NCBI GenBank assembly: GCA_015680685.1
Contig: MNCI01002245.1
Location: 33,803 to 92,385, forward strand
Origin: Gnetum montanum
Taxonomy: Eukaryota > Streptophyta > Gnetopsida > Gnetales > Gnetaceae
Direction: 5' to 3'
DNA length: 58,583 nt
The notes below the pieces were generated by a model. The model did no database searches, had not been told where the DNA came from, and saw only the letters and a list, made by a program, of their open reading frames with translations. Positions 21,111 to 32,900 of this stretch are shown here, in pieces. The number at the start of each line of letters is the position of its first letter. The stretch's first letter is position 1. A program made the position numbers and the translations under genes.

Positions 21111-23955
21111 TGAATGAAATATTATTGGCCCAAGAATATCTGTAACACAAAATGTGGGTATAACATTAAAAATGAAAGTATTCAAAACATAATAAGTTCA
21201 AATTTACCTCTGATTCTTTTTCCTTTTATTTATCGCTCAACTCCTATCCTCTTAAATCTTACCCATTGGGTTGTTTCTAATGAAAATGAGAGATTACATA
21301 TATATATAACAACAAGAATAAACTATCAAAAAAATTATGAAAAACATTGGAAATTGGCTTTGTTGCCTCTACCTCATTCCTCCTTGGACATACTTTTCTA
21401 GTACCTCCTGTTGATCCAATTTGTAGCCCAAATTTCACTAGCACATGAAGATCATGAAAAAAAATAATTGATAAACAAGAAAAAATAAATATAAAGAAAA
21501 TTTTATACCTCATTAGTTCCTTTTGAATTGTGAGCCTATTTGAGAGTTTTCTAGCCTTTCTTGGAACCTTTAATTTGAGCTCTCACAACTCTCTATTCCT
21601 CAAAGAATTCATGGTATGAACTAGGATTGTAATGATTAAAGCTATTATTTGAAACATCATAACATCATATTAGGATCATAATTAAGGATAAATAACATAT
21701 AGTATAAAGTTTCTTTGGATATCTCTTAGTAGTATTCATAAGTTCCATGACAAGATATAAATATGTCAAGCAAGAGAGGGACCAATCATACACCCTACCA
21801 TTTTTTGCATCATGGATAACGTAGATTGAGTAAAAAGTAGCATGGGAAGCTTGGGAATTCCACAAAATATTGATATATGTGAACAAAAATAATTGAAAAT
21901 CTATCCTATCAATCAAATCAACTTTGAAAAATTTCTTTTGAAGAAGCATGAAAGTACATACATAATAAAACATTTTCCTCTTAAAAAAGCCTTGAATTCA
22001 GTAGATTGTATGTTAGGTTTGAGAGTATATACCCTAATATGAAAGCCTAAGATCTTTTAGAGGATATTAGCTATAATCATAGCCCGTTCAAAGATTATTT
22101 TTTAATGAGTACTTCCACAAAGATAGTAAATGTTGCATCATTGAATTACCAAATATTTATTGTAAAGAGTTTGAAATATGGAACAACCTACAATTTTGAG
22201 AAACTAGAAGTTGTAAGATATTCAAAGCCCTCAAATTATACCAAACTATGAATTAAATTAGTAGCTTCAACTATATTATTTTGATATAAAATAATGGAAA
22301 CAAAACCTACATTGCCTATGATTGTAGGAGAAGCCTAATAAAAATGATTAAGAGGAGTCATATTACAAAATCTGCTACACCAAACAATTGTTACAAATAT
22401 GCTATGAAAAAGATTGATTTGATGATGATGTGTTAAAAGATCCCTATTCCCATGAATTTATAGAAAGGATCAAGAATTCTAATGATAGTTGGAAGGCCAA
22501 GTTATCTAGACAAATGTACAATTAAAGTTTAGTTAATAAAGTAAGTAATTTATTAATTAATTTTTTAATTTGATGATATATAAGATTAATAAACAAGAAA
22601 TATCTTGAGTTCAACACATAGTGCTCTACAAGATGATTCCAATGATACTAATTTTATTAAAATCTAATCCATGGTTTGTGAAATATTATGTTTCTCCATA
22701 AGAATGTTGTTAATTAAAATTAAAAAAAGAGTACTTTAGAAAATTAAAGTTAAAATTTATTTTAATTATTTTTGCTTTTGAAAAATTAAAAATAAAAATT
22801 AAACACAAGATCTCTATCTTATCAATTCCAAATCTTAACCATTTATATGTTGACCACAATAGCAAACCCTTCTAGTTGTAGACATAAGCATATGTATACA
22901 AATTTATATTTTAAAAATTCTCAACAAAAAAATTGTCCTACCTTAGGGTTAGGACAAGGTAGCACCTACTAGCTGCTACCTTGGCTAGGTGTGCTACTAC
23001 CTAACTAGGTCATAGGGCCCAACCACACTTCATTGTAATAAGATTGGCCATAGCATTGACTCATCATGATGCAACATGGTAGGCTTGCTAGCCATAATAA
23101 CTAGTCATGCCATATGGTGGTTGACTAGACTACAAGATTGGCCTACCAGCCAAATGGTAAGGTAAACCTAATGATCTTCATTTTGCTCCATGTAATGTCC
23201 TTTCCCTTGCCACTGCTTCATGTCACCCTCACATTGTTGCTACTCCATATCATCCTCCATGCATGTCATTGTCCCATGCATCATTCACCTACCTTCTCTA
23301 TCACCTTCACTTTCCAATCTACTAAAATGGTTGGTAAATACTACCTTCTCTAACCATTATCGATATTGGATGATATTACCTCCACTACCTCCTCTAGCAA
23401 GCATCGACTCTAATGGAAACTATCTCCTTTGGTAGTTTTGACAACCAAAAATTTATTTGTCAAGTGATGGAAAATTCCAAAATTTACTAAATAATAGAAA
23501 ATTTTGAATTTAATATTTTGAACAGAAAAAATTTAAATACGAAAATGTAATAAATTTTACTAATTAGTCAAATTGAAAAATTGATAATAATTGGGATAAA
23601 AATTCTATAATTAAGCTTGCTCAAGTAAGAGTAGTAGTGGGATGGATGATCTCTTGGGATGTCCTGAAAAGCATGAAATTTTTTTCCAACTTTAAATGAA
23701 CATAAATTTTAATTCTAGTGTCCAATATTAATAAAGAAATAGTCATTTCTAATAGATTTGGACCTTCTAGACATAAAAAAATAATTAGATTTAACCTATG
23801 AAAGCTTAAAAATTAGTTTTTTAAGTCAATATTTTTTCATTATAAAATATGAAAAAGCTTGATTTCGAGCCTAAAACTTGATTCTTTTTAATAAAATTAA
23901 ACTCTTTAAAATTAATTAAGTCTTGATGGAAGGATATATAGAGAGAAAATTCATT
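21111..23955. other. AT-rich stretch with no recognisable gene
   Basis: About 2.8 kb between the broken gag of D and the start of G gag. It is strongly AT-rich (for example 22540-22820) with short frames in all directions. A weakly protein-like run, DPYSHEFIERIKNSNDSWK, occurs near 22440-22500, but I cannot assign it. A short CTACC-rich patch lies at 22940-23010 and a C-rich patch at 23180-23320. It probably contains the 5' LTR and leader of element G, but I could not define their edges. Confidence 0.5.
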
Positions 23956-23959
23956 TCAA

Positions 23960-24567
23960 AGTAGTTATAACCCATTCTAGAACTAATTAACCATCCTAGA
24001 ACCCATAAAAAGGACCATCGAGGATGATGGATAATCACCCTACCTTTTCTCTTCATCCTATCATGTTTGGAACCCAAATGGTGCATTGGAGAATGATGGA
24101 GTCTCAAGTCAATGATTGTATAAATATTTTTAAATAACAAAGTAATAAAGTCAAAGGTATGCAAGAGGAGCTCTAATAGTTAAACCAAGAATTTAGGAAA
24201 AATATACAAGACATGTCAAACAATATTAGAAATTGTCCCATAATTCAAAAGTGAAATGGTCTAAAGTCTAGGAGAAGATGGATTCTTTTGCAAACCCCAT
24301 TAAGCAATTAACTAACTATTTAACGTAGCCTCCCAACCAAAATCAACATCCACCTAGAGACCACAGTCAAAATCAACACCCATTTAGGGATCATAACCAA
24401 AATTGGCATCCACCTAGGGATTATTACAAGGATCAATTTCAATCCTAAGGTCAACACCAAGACCAATTTCCACATGGGGATTATTATCAAGGCTATTCCC
24501 CACCTATTCGTCATCAATGTGCTAATTTTCCATTATAAGGATATAGACTAGAACTAGAATGGGAAGA
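23960..24567 (+). pseudogene. gag: gag (N-terminal part) of element G with short peptide repeats
   Basis: Plus-strand frames encode a region with coiled-coil character (about 24060-24240) and then a repetitive segment at about 24330-24510: NQHPPRD, NQHPFRD and NWHPPRD, then HGDYYQGYSPPIRHQ. The last part is acidic (ELEWEDDE, about 24545-24570). The sequence is cut at 24568 by the LTR of element E. The gag core plausibly resumes at 57059 on the far side of E, where plus-strand gag sequence begins without a leader. The joining of the two halves is inference from the nested structure. Confidence 0.55.
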
Positions 24568-25416
24568 TGATGAGTAGTGGATATACCCTAAGCCCAACCA
24601 TAAGAATCACAAACATGTATTAGCAATTGAGTCAAATTTCGTGGACTTCTTAAGTTTGTTCATAGTCCTAAACTATGAGTCAAGGAGTTTCATGATCGCT
24701 ATCTTCCTAACTCACACTTGTGGTGCTATGTGTATGGCTAAATATGAGTTAATATATATGCTATTTATTTATATTTATATTTTTATATTTTTTATCTTAA
24801 GTTCTATATGAGAAACTAAATATTTAATGATTAATTATTTTAACTACATCACGTTCTAAAGGCTAACTACCCTAACATAAGTAGCCATTTTCTCTTGCTA
24901 CACATATCTTGGATTTGTATAAATGCTACTGGATTACCACGTGGTCATTATTGGGTGCACTAACTAGCCATTTTTTGGATTACCAAGTGTAATACCTTAT
25001 GCTCGAAGTGGTTGTACTTATGTGTACATGGTTAATTACATTAAGTATCTATGACTTGGAATATTAAATGGATGCAAAATAAAGTGTTTTCAAGGAATAT
25101 TAAGCTAATCTAAGTGCTACAATGAATGCCATAAATCTTAAATTTATTGACATTCATGCCAATGCATTCAAGTACATGGAACTCAAATAAAGTTCCATAC
25201 AATCTCTTTCACTCATACTATGGACACTCAAAGGAAAATATTCTAACTCTAGAAAAGATAAACTTTAAAGGCTTCACCATAAATGTGGTTGGTACATGCA
25301 TTTATATAGGCTACACCTATATTAGCATTGACGTATCTATATTGACCCATGTCACCATGCATCAATGGGGATGTATTGATGCATGTCCATCGAAACAACC
25401 TTTTTATGATGCTTCA
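24568..25416 (-). mobile_element. 3' LTR of element E
   Basis: 849 bases, starting TGATGAGTAG and ending GATGCTTCA. It is homologous throughout to 56198-57058: shared CATAGTCCTAAACTATGAGT, the central GATTACCAAG block and the terminal TTATGATGCTTCA. A minus-strand TATA box is the reverse of TTATATAGG near 25303-25311. A purine-rich minus-strand sequence (reverse of CCATACCTCCAC, 25417-25429) at its inner side is a plausible polypurine tract. Confidence 0.8.
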
Positions 25417-25439
25417 CCATACCTCCACAATTGAATGAA

Positions 25440-27010
25440 AACTCATCCTCAAGTGAGAAATAGTAGGATCAAGCTTTTTACAAAAATAAGAAAAGTATGA
25501 AATTTATTAACTAAAAAACAATATATTGATTAACTAATAGACTCTAAGTGTTAAATTGTACAGGATTACAAAATTGGTATCCATGACAACAATATTGGAC
25601 GCATATAAAAATTTCAGTAGGTCCATTTTAGTTGTTAAAGACTAGGAAAATTCTCAAATAGCGCCAAGATGTGGATGCTCCTAGGACATTGAAGGTCCTT
25701 CACTAAGCTATGACTCTTGTGACTATGGAGGTGACTAAGGCTAACCTACTATTGCTATAACTTTTGGAGAAAGCTTGAAAGAATCTAGTAATGATTTTTT
25801 TCTTATCTTCCTTGTTGCATGCATTAAACGTAGTCCACATGGCTTCATTGATGTGGGTTGGCATGGGGACATTTGATGGGCAAGACATTGCTGGGAACAT
25901 CTCCTTCACATTAATGAACAAGGCTATGAATTACTTATGTTTAATGTCAAACATCTTTACTAGGTTATGTAGGTCCTAGTAGTCATTCATTCTCTTGGCC
26001 TAGAAATAGTTCATTAGTTAGTGAATTTGCTCTTGCAAACTTCTAGCTCTATGTTGGTTGTCTTTAAATATTGCTTGGTTTCCTTGTGGTGCTTGAATTT
26101 TACCTCATATATTAGGTAGGAACTAGTCACCTACTTCTCTAACTTAATTCTTGGCCTTCCTACTATCAACATAGTCAAGTTTACATATTAGAGGTTGGCA
26201 AGCTTCATATACTCTCTTATCTCCTCAATCTGCAACTCCTTTAGGCAGATTTTGGCTTTGTTGTATGTAATTAGGCCATCATAAATGGCTATGACACATC
26301 ATCTTTTATTGAAGTTGTTGTAGGATCTTGTTCATCTTTGTCTTGGTTAGTTAAATCTTCTTTTCATTTACCTCTTTGAGGAGCCTAACCTACTTCTTGT
26401 AATGATTTTTAACTAATTCAAGTTTCTGGACTTCATTCTTCCAATTAGCTATCTCAATGGCCATTTTCTAGTAAAGTGCTTATACTTTCTCCTTTGAGAG
26501 ATTTCGATTTTCTATTGCCAACCTTCTTAGATCAAGCTTCATGTTGGTTAGCTTCTCCCAATACTATTTAAAAAATTCAACCATATGGTCTTTTTACTAT
26601 TTGACATTACATAGGTGATGGATATCCTTGGTGAAAACCATGTTTTCTTTGTGGACTTGTGACAAGTCAATATCGATGTTAAAGGTTATGGATTTTGACA
26701 AGGATGCATAAAAGACCATTGCCTCCTTTACATTCTCAACCTCTCATATTCTATGGGGAATTTATTAGAAATTTTCATCTCATATGAGTTCTAGGTTGAG
26801 AATGATGGGTTGGAGAGATGGACCCACAACTTCACAACTTTGGTAACCAACTATTGGTTCTCAGTGGTGGTTTCCTATAGTTGGATGTTGGTGATGAGAA
26901 GTTTACTCTTTATCTTTAGTAGCATTGACTAGATTGTTGTTATTTCATCTAGGAAATTGAAGATCTCTAAAAGTGATTGTCCAGATTCCACCAATCTTTC
27001 CAACACTTCT
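25440..27010 (-). pseudogene. Coiled-coil extra ORF between pol and 3' LTR of element E
   Basis: Minus-strand frames give a helical, Lys/Glu/Leu-rich protein in several broken pieces: LTNMKLDLRRLAIENRNLSK and KNEVQKLELVKNHYKK, followed by RLLKEVNEKK (about 26300-26580). The C-terminal segment at 25703-25921 contains MFPAMSCPSNVPMPTHINE and FNACNKEDKKKIITRFFQAF. Position, downstream of integrase and upstream of the 3' LTR, is where Athila elements carry an env-like ORF. I see no clear signal peptide or membrane anchor, so env-like is only positional; a different accessory ORF is equally possible. Confidence 0.45.
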
Positions 27011-28562
27011 TCATGTTGGGCTTCACTCAACTAATCGCTTCTTACTCTTATATATGCCTAAATATCTACCATTGGCAATGTATAGTACATGGGGGAGACC
27101 TACCTATTCTAAAACAACTAACAAGAAGATGCATCTAGAGGAAGGTCTTTGGGCTCTAAAAATTACAAGAACTTATCTCTTGTTTGAAGGAAAATTATGG
27201 AAAATGGCTAAGTGTTATGAGTATTTATACTATTTTTTAGTTGTGTTGATGGGGATGCATCAACACATTAATCTAGGTTGATGGGGATGCATCAACAAAA
27301 CTATTTTAAGTGAAATTTCCATTTGAAGACTAAGTATTCTGAAAGAGGTTGAGGATGAAATTAGAGCCCAAAGGAAACCATAAAAACCTAGAAGGATGGA
27401 AAAACATGAAATAGGATGTTAGATTTAATGAGAAAAGGAGATTTGGATAAAACACAGATGCTAAAATATTGTAAAACTAGATGTTTGATGTGGTGATATC
27501 ATAGGATTGATTGCAAAATAACCAAGGAATAAGAAGTTTAACTGAAATAAGATCTAGGGGTATGCACATGGATCCTCCCCAAAGTAGGCTCATGCCATTA
27601 ATGCCCTTACATGCCCTCATACCAAGGATTTCGTAGGCACCAAGGATGATTAACAATCATAGGTAGATAAAAACTAAATTCACAAAAGAGATAATGGAAG
27701 GGTTATAACATACCAACACATTCATTGACCATGATAGGAGGTAGTGAGGTGGAGGATGATGAGAATAGAGATATGGAAAAGAAAGATTTGGAAGAGAGTT
27801 TCACATCCCAGTTACATGAAGTCCTTGTGGAACTTGTGTTTAGGATGAATAGATACTATCCTAGCCTTGGTTGGAACCAAGTCCTCCCACATTTAGTAAC
27901 TTCATATTGTCATATTCTAATTGTTTGACCAACAAGAGTCCATGAGCACTCCCAAAGATTACCCATAACTCCATGTAAAGAAGGAAAGAAAAGGAGGAAG
28001 GTGCAAAGTGCCTTAGTTAGAGGGGTGCCTTCAAGCATGGATAACTTGTCTTTCCAGCCTCATAACCAATGCTTTTAGAACATTATTATATCTAAGGAAT
28101 GTGCTTTAAATTTCCATGTATGTTGGTTTTATTATGAAAACCACATGATGTAAAGACATGCTTCCTATAATTGGTCGATAGTAGGAGTGTTGAGAAACCA
28201 ATGAGAATACCCATAAAACTCAACAAGTTAGGTACATAAGGTGAAAAATTCCCTTGAATTTAGACCCTTGTTCATTCCACTTGGTCCTTTCCAAGTACAT
28301 TAAGTATCAATATCATTAATTATTTTTAAGTTGTAATTAGCAGAATGGGGGGGGGGATGATGTGGACCCATTTACTAATACCATTAGAAAATTAATGCTT
28401 CATTAATCGATCACATAATCCTAAGGAAAAATGAGTCATTAAACAACCAATCCAAACATGAAATACATTATGAAATGAACTTCTAATAGTAGCAGCTATG
28501 GCAAAAGCACAAGATTCCCAATGAACAAACAAATAAGAATACAACATAGAAGGGAAGTTAAA
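27011..28562 (-). other. 3' internal part of element E, no clear gene
   Basis: About 1.5 kb between the coiled-coil remnant and the LTR of element B. No domain is recognisable on either strand. It holds a G8-9 run near 28347 and two identical 20-base hairpins (27245-27264 and 27277-27296). The short plus-strand frame at 27725-27928 is probably chance. Confidence 0.4.
27245..27296. repeat. Duplicated hairpin GTTGATGGGGATGCATCAAC
   Basis: The identical 20-mer occurs at 27245-27264 and 27277-27296. Each copy has 7-base complementary arms (GTTGATG/CATCAAC) around a 6-base loop. Confidence 0.85.
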
Positions 28563-30046
28563 TGTCATGATTAGAATATTTGGTTGCTGAAAAATCAAAG
28601 ATCCTAGGTGGAATAGCTTTAGCCTTGGATCCCAAGGACCCTAAAAATAGGATTTGAGATGCCCTAGATGATCTTGTTGATCACCTAAGGACTTACAGAG
28701 TGTAAACAAGGATAATAAAAATAAAAATAATGTAGATTCAATTCTAGGAAAATGCATAGAATAATACAAAAATAAAGCTATAAAATTATAGGTAAATGCA
28801 CAAAAAATATAACTATAAACTTTATTGCAATAAAATTTTGAAAGCAAAGAGAAATTCAAGATCTTTACAAATGGTGCTAAGGGATGCAAAGAATTCACTT
28901 AAATGGGTTGTTTGGAGTTTTCTGAAGTTGATAGCCTTGGATGCCACAATTAGCTCCATAATCCAAATGCTTCATAACTTTCAAAATTGTAAACCCTTAC
29001 TATACTCCTCACCATATCTGCAGCATTTGTAGTGTAGAGGGGTAAGATGTCTGGAGACTTTGGGCCATAGGAAAGAGCCACACTAGGAATCTTAATGCCT
29101 AGTTTGCTCACCATTTCCAAAAAATCTCACACAATCATAGGGGTTGAACAATGGCCAAAATGGTTGTAGGTTTCATGCTAGAAAATTTTCAAAATCCTTG
29201 TTTCTACGCTGAGTTTTCAAATCTCTTGAATGCCAAAAAAGTGGAACCCTCTCATGGTGTACAAGCCTAGTTTATATAGGTTTGATGGCCATAATTTGGG
29301 CTAGAAATGTTTGTCCTAAGTGCTTAAAAATTGCTATCACATGCAGGTTTTTTAGGTGTATAAATCTAGCATGGTTTCAATGTATGGTAAGTTCTGATAC
29401 CCCTAGGGTACCAAAACCATTTTAGTTCCTAAAAATAGTAAATGAGAATTTTACCCACACTAGCTTCTTTCCCCCACACTAGCCTTCAAAGAGAAATGCT
29501 AGGCCTATAGGAATCATGTTGGGTTGCATGGGATACATTGGGTTGCATGAGCAATTTTGGGGTTGTTGGGGGTCACATTAGAGTTGCTAGAGTAATGTTG
29601 GGATTGCAGAAGCCATGTTGGATATGCTAGACCAATGCTAGGGTTGCTAGACCAACATTGAACATGTTGAACTTTAGGAGCAATTCTAGGATTGTATGAG
29701 CCACATTGAGGCTTCCATAGCTAAACCACCCAATGCTAAGCATAGGTGACTCCAACGTTGAAAAGGTTACATCCCCTACAAAACCAATTAAAATGCCAAT
29801 TTTGGCAATCCAAAGGGCATTTTTGACTTCCCTAAGCCCAAATATGGACATTATATGACTTTTTTCACCTAGGGGTTAAGCCTATGACCACTTTTGAGGC
29901 ATTTTTCTACCCAAAAAGTTAATGTGAAATTGCATCTCATAGATGGCAATCTTTACATTTTGTAATGCAATTTTATCTTTGGGTTTCATGGGGTAAGAGT
30001 TACGATGTTGAAAGGTTACAACATGCATTTTCTTGGTGGTATTTCA
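28563..30046 (-). mobile_element. 3' LTR of element B
   Basis: Direct repeat of 49059-50589. Shared blocks include ACTTA(C/T)AGA(G/A)TGTAAACAAGG near 28690/49190, GGGGTAAGATG near 29039/49521 and the terminal CATGCATTTTCTTGGTGG. A minus-strand TATA box is the reverse of TTTATATAGG (about 29271-29280). The adjoining minus-strand sequence AAAGAGGGGCC (reverse of 30049-30062) is a good polypurine tract, confirming this as the 3' end. A degenerate repeat of ~20-25 bases (TGGGTTGCATGAGCAA types) fills 29515-29690. Confidence 0.82.
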
Positions 30047-31030
30047 TTGGCCCCTCTTTGTTGGTTTCTTCAAGATAGGCCTAAGAGACACCAACAACGA
30101 ATAGAAAACACCATTGCAAATCCATCATCTATGCTCCCTATCCACACTTGATTCAGTACTATTGAACCATGCTAAAGAGCACTTATGATGATGGGATAAG
30201 GTTATGATGGGGTAATAGAGGATAAAGAAGTATTTGACTACAAGGAAATAGTCATGAGAGTTAACAGTGAGTTCCAAATATTGACATCATGGCTACAATA
30301 TGACACTAACATGTTGAATGATCAATGAGGTTTTTGCACTTCATGTTTTAATGTGTTGATACTCAACAATGCGTTTGAGAAACCAACATATCACTCCATG
30401 GTTTCTTTAGCCATCAAGCTCCTTCCTTTGCATGTTTGGAGCCATTGATTTGTATTTTGATCTTCATTTACCTTTTGGCTTCTTGCCCATGTGCTTCCCC
30501 ATTTTTTTGTGGAATGAAATCTTCATTGGGTTTCTTTACCAAGGTAAGGTTTGATCTAGTTTTTCCATTGAATGAAATGTGTTACATTCGATAGACTTGA
30601 TGATGGAGCATGATGAAGGGATGTCATATAATCATAATGCAAGAGTGTTAAACATTTTTCATTATTATTACTTAGGATGAGAAAGGTTATAATTAGGCTA
30701 TGGGGTTGGGCTTAAGGAGAGGTAATAGGACTGAAGTGAAATAAGAACTCTTAACACGATAGGACAAGCTCACCAAATATTGTCCATCGAGGTTACATGG
30801 TGACTTGCTATCATAATGAGTTGCACTTTCATGATGACTCCAAGCTTCATCCTACAAGTACAACTCCAAGAGAATAGGAAAGATAGAGAAAGAATTCATG
30901 TTGTTACAATACAATGCATAAGGCCATTTAAAATGATCAACAAAAAAGGCTACCATATGTCACATATGTTACAAAGTTTAACAGTTCATCTGTTGTGCAA
31001 AAAAGAGGTTGTGTAGGCTTGCTTGTCATT
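30047..31030 (-). other. Region between integrase and 3' LTR of element B
   Basis: After the polypurine tract there is about 1 kb without a recognisable domain on either strand. It contains GATGGGG-rich patches (30190-30230) and unremarkable AT-rich sequence. It is probably 3' untranslated internal sequence of B. Confidence 0.4.
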
Positions 31031-32190
31031 AGTTGCAGGTGTTATTAGTATAAACTATTTGTTTTCATGATAAACATGTAGTAGGATTTTAGGTAGGAAT
31101 GATTAAATGAATTGGCCAACTCATTCCCATTCATGTTCACTATCCTAAAAGCTCTATTGCCATAGGCCTTGGTGACCAAGAAAGATGCTTCCTAGTTAGC
31201 TGAGAATTTGTCTACATGCTTGAAAATATCTTTGAGGATCAAGTATGCTTTCTTGATCCTACACTTATTCGGGTCATGGTGATGTCATTTCTACCTCTCC
31301 TTGTACTACTCGATGTTAGCAAGCATTCACACCTATTGCTCCTCCACCAAGTCTAGATCCATGATGTACAACTCCTTATTCTAATCATTGTTGATGAAGT
31401 CTAATAGGGATACTCAATGTGATGGAACCTACAATTCAAGAAGAAAAATAACTTTAGAACCATAAACCAAGCTATATGGGGTTACACTAGTTGCAATTCA
31501 AAATGTGGTTTGGTAGGCCCAAAGTGCATGCACAAGTCACTTGTGCCACTTGCATTTGCTATTATGTAACATCGTCTTGAGTAAGTTTATGATGGCCTTA
31601 TTACTTTCTTCAGCTTCTCCATTGTCTTGGAGGTAGTATGGTGACAAAAAGGAATGCTTAATGCCTAGGTTATGACAAATTTTTTTTGTTTCTTGGCTAC
31701 AAAATTGCAGTCCATTATCTGTGACTATGGTCATAGGTATGTCAAAATGTGCTACTATGTTATCTAGTATGTATCTATTGACTTGTTGAGATGTTTTCTT
31801 CCTTAGGAAAATATCTTTAACCTACTTCATGAAGTATTTGGTTGCAATGATGATAAAGCTATGCCTTGTAGAAGACTTAGGCATTATAGGTCTGATGATA
31901 TCCAACCCCCACCATTGAAATGACCAAGTTATATGAGTGGTTTGTAACTAAGTTGGTGGTACGTGTATAAGGTTGCTATGCTATTGGCAAGTGTCATAAG
32001 TTTTGACCTTTTTTAGGTAGTCACTTTTAATATAGGGCCAATAATAGCCTAATTTTTTGATCTTTGCAACCAAGGCTCTAGGTCCTATATGTCCCCCACA
32101 TACACTCTCATGAACTTGCTCTTGGACTATTTGGCCTTCAACTTTACCCAAGCACACTTACAATACGCCATCATAGGACCATTGGCATAA
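31031..32190 (-). pseudogene. Integrase of element B
   Basis: Integrase inserts the DNA copy into the chromosome. On the minus strand the domains are in order. The N-terminal zinc-binding region is HESVCGGHIGPRALVAKIKK followed by GYYWPYIKSD and TCQ. The catalytic core begins WWGLDIIRPI (first Asp) and has TDNGLQF (second Asp, in 31537-31734) and NGEAEESNKAIINLLK (around the catalytic Glu). The segment ALWAYQTTFRIATSVTPYSL follows, and the C-terminal part ends VNMNGNELANSFNHSYLK (about 31060-31120). Stops such as those near 31960 and 31545 break the frame. Catalytic residues remain readable. Confidence 0.85.
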
Positions 32191-32900
32191 TGTGTTATTG
32201 CCTACTATGACATACTATTTTGATCATTTTTGTATAGCATCCTTTTGAGTGATAGTCAAGCCTTGTGAAGGTTCACCATGCATAAGGTAAAACTTGATAT
32301 CATCATACCACTCCTTGCAAGAGCAATATGAACTATGGCTATGGAGTTATCTTCTGTGTTTTGTGTGATGGAAATAGCATGATTCATAGTTAAGGAGGGT
32401 GACTTTCTAAACACATCTAGCATCACACTAAGGGCTAACATTACAATGGCATTGACTATGGTGTTCTCATTCTAGGGTACATGTTGGATATCGATGTTTG
32501 TAAATTGTTGCATCAATTTCTTTCCTAGGTCATAATAAGGTTGGAAGTGTTTGGCTTTTCATACATAAATCTCAATTACTTGGTTAACCATAAGTTATAA
32601 ATCACCTTTAATCATTAAGCATTTGATTCCTTGGTCATGAGCTACCATCATTCCCCTAATCAAGCCCTCATACTCTACTACATTATTGGTACATGGGAAC
32701 TTGAATCAATAAGTGAAGGATTGGATTTCATTAGATAGAGTGTTATAATGGTAGTAGCATTGGCCCCATGGATAGTTGAAGCTTCATTGAAGTTCATAAT
32801 GGCCTCATAGCCCTTAAGTTATTGGCTAAAGATGTTAACATACTCATCAGGGAATTCAAGGTCAATGATTGCATGGTCATCAATAGGGGAAGCAATAAGC
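32191..32900 (-). pseudogene. Second (archaeal-type) RNase H of element B
   Basis: Between the gypsy RNase H and integrase, the minus strand encodes a second RNase H1-like domain. Segments are FKFPCTNNVVEYEGLIRGM (about 32650-32710), the Glu-containing helix; then CLMIKGDL, LMVNQV, HFQPYYDLGKKLMQQF and a C-terminal IQHVP.NENTIVNA. The expected catalytic Asp of the GDS motif is present as GDL. This dual RNase H layout is diagnostic of the Tat lineage (Tat/Ogre/Retand-type). The domain is interrupted by stops. Confidence 0.78.
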
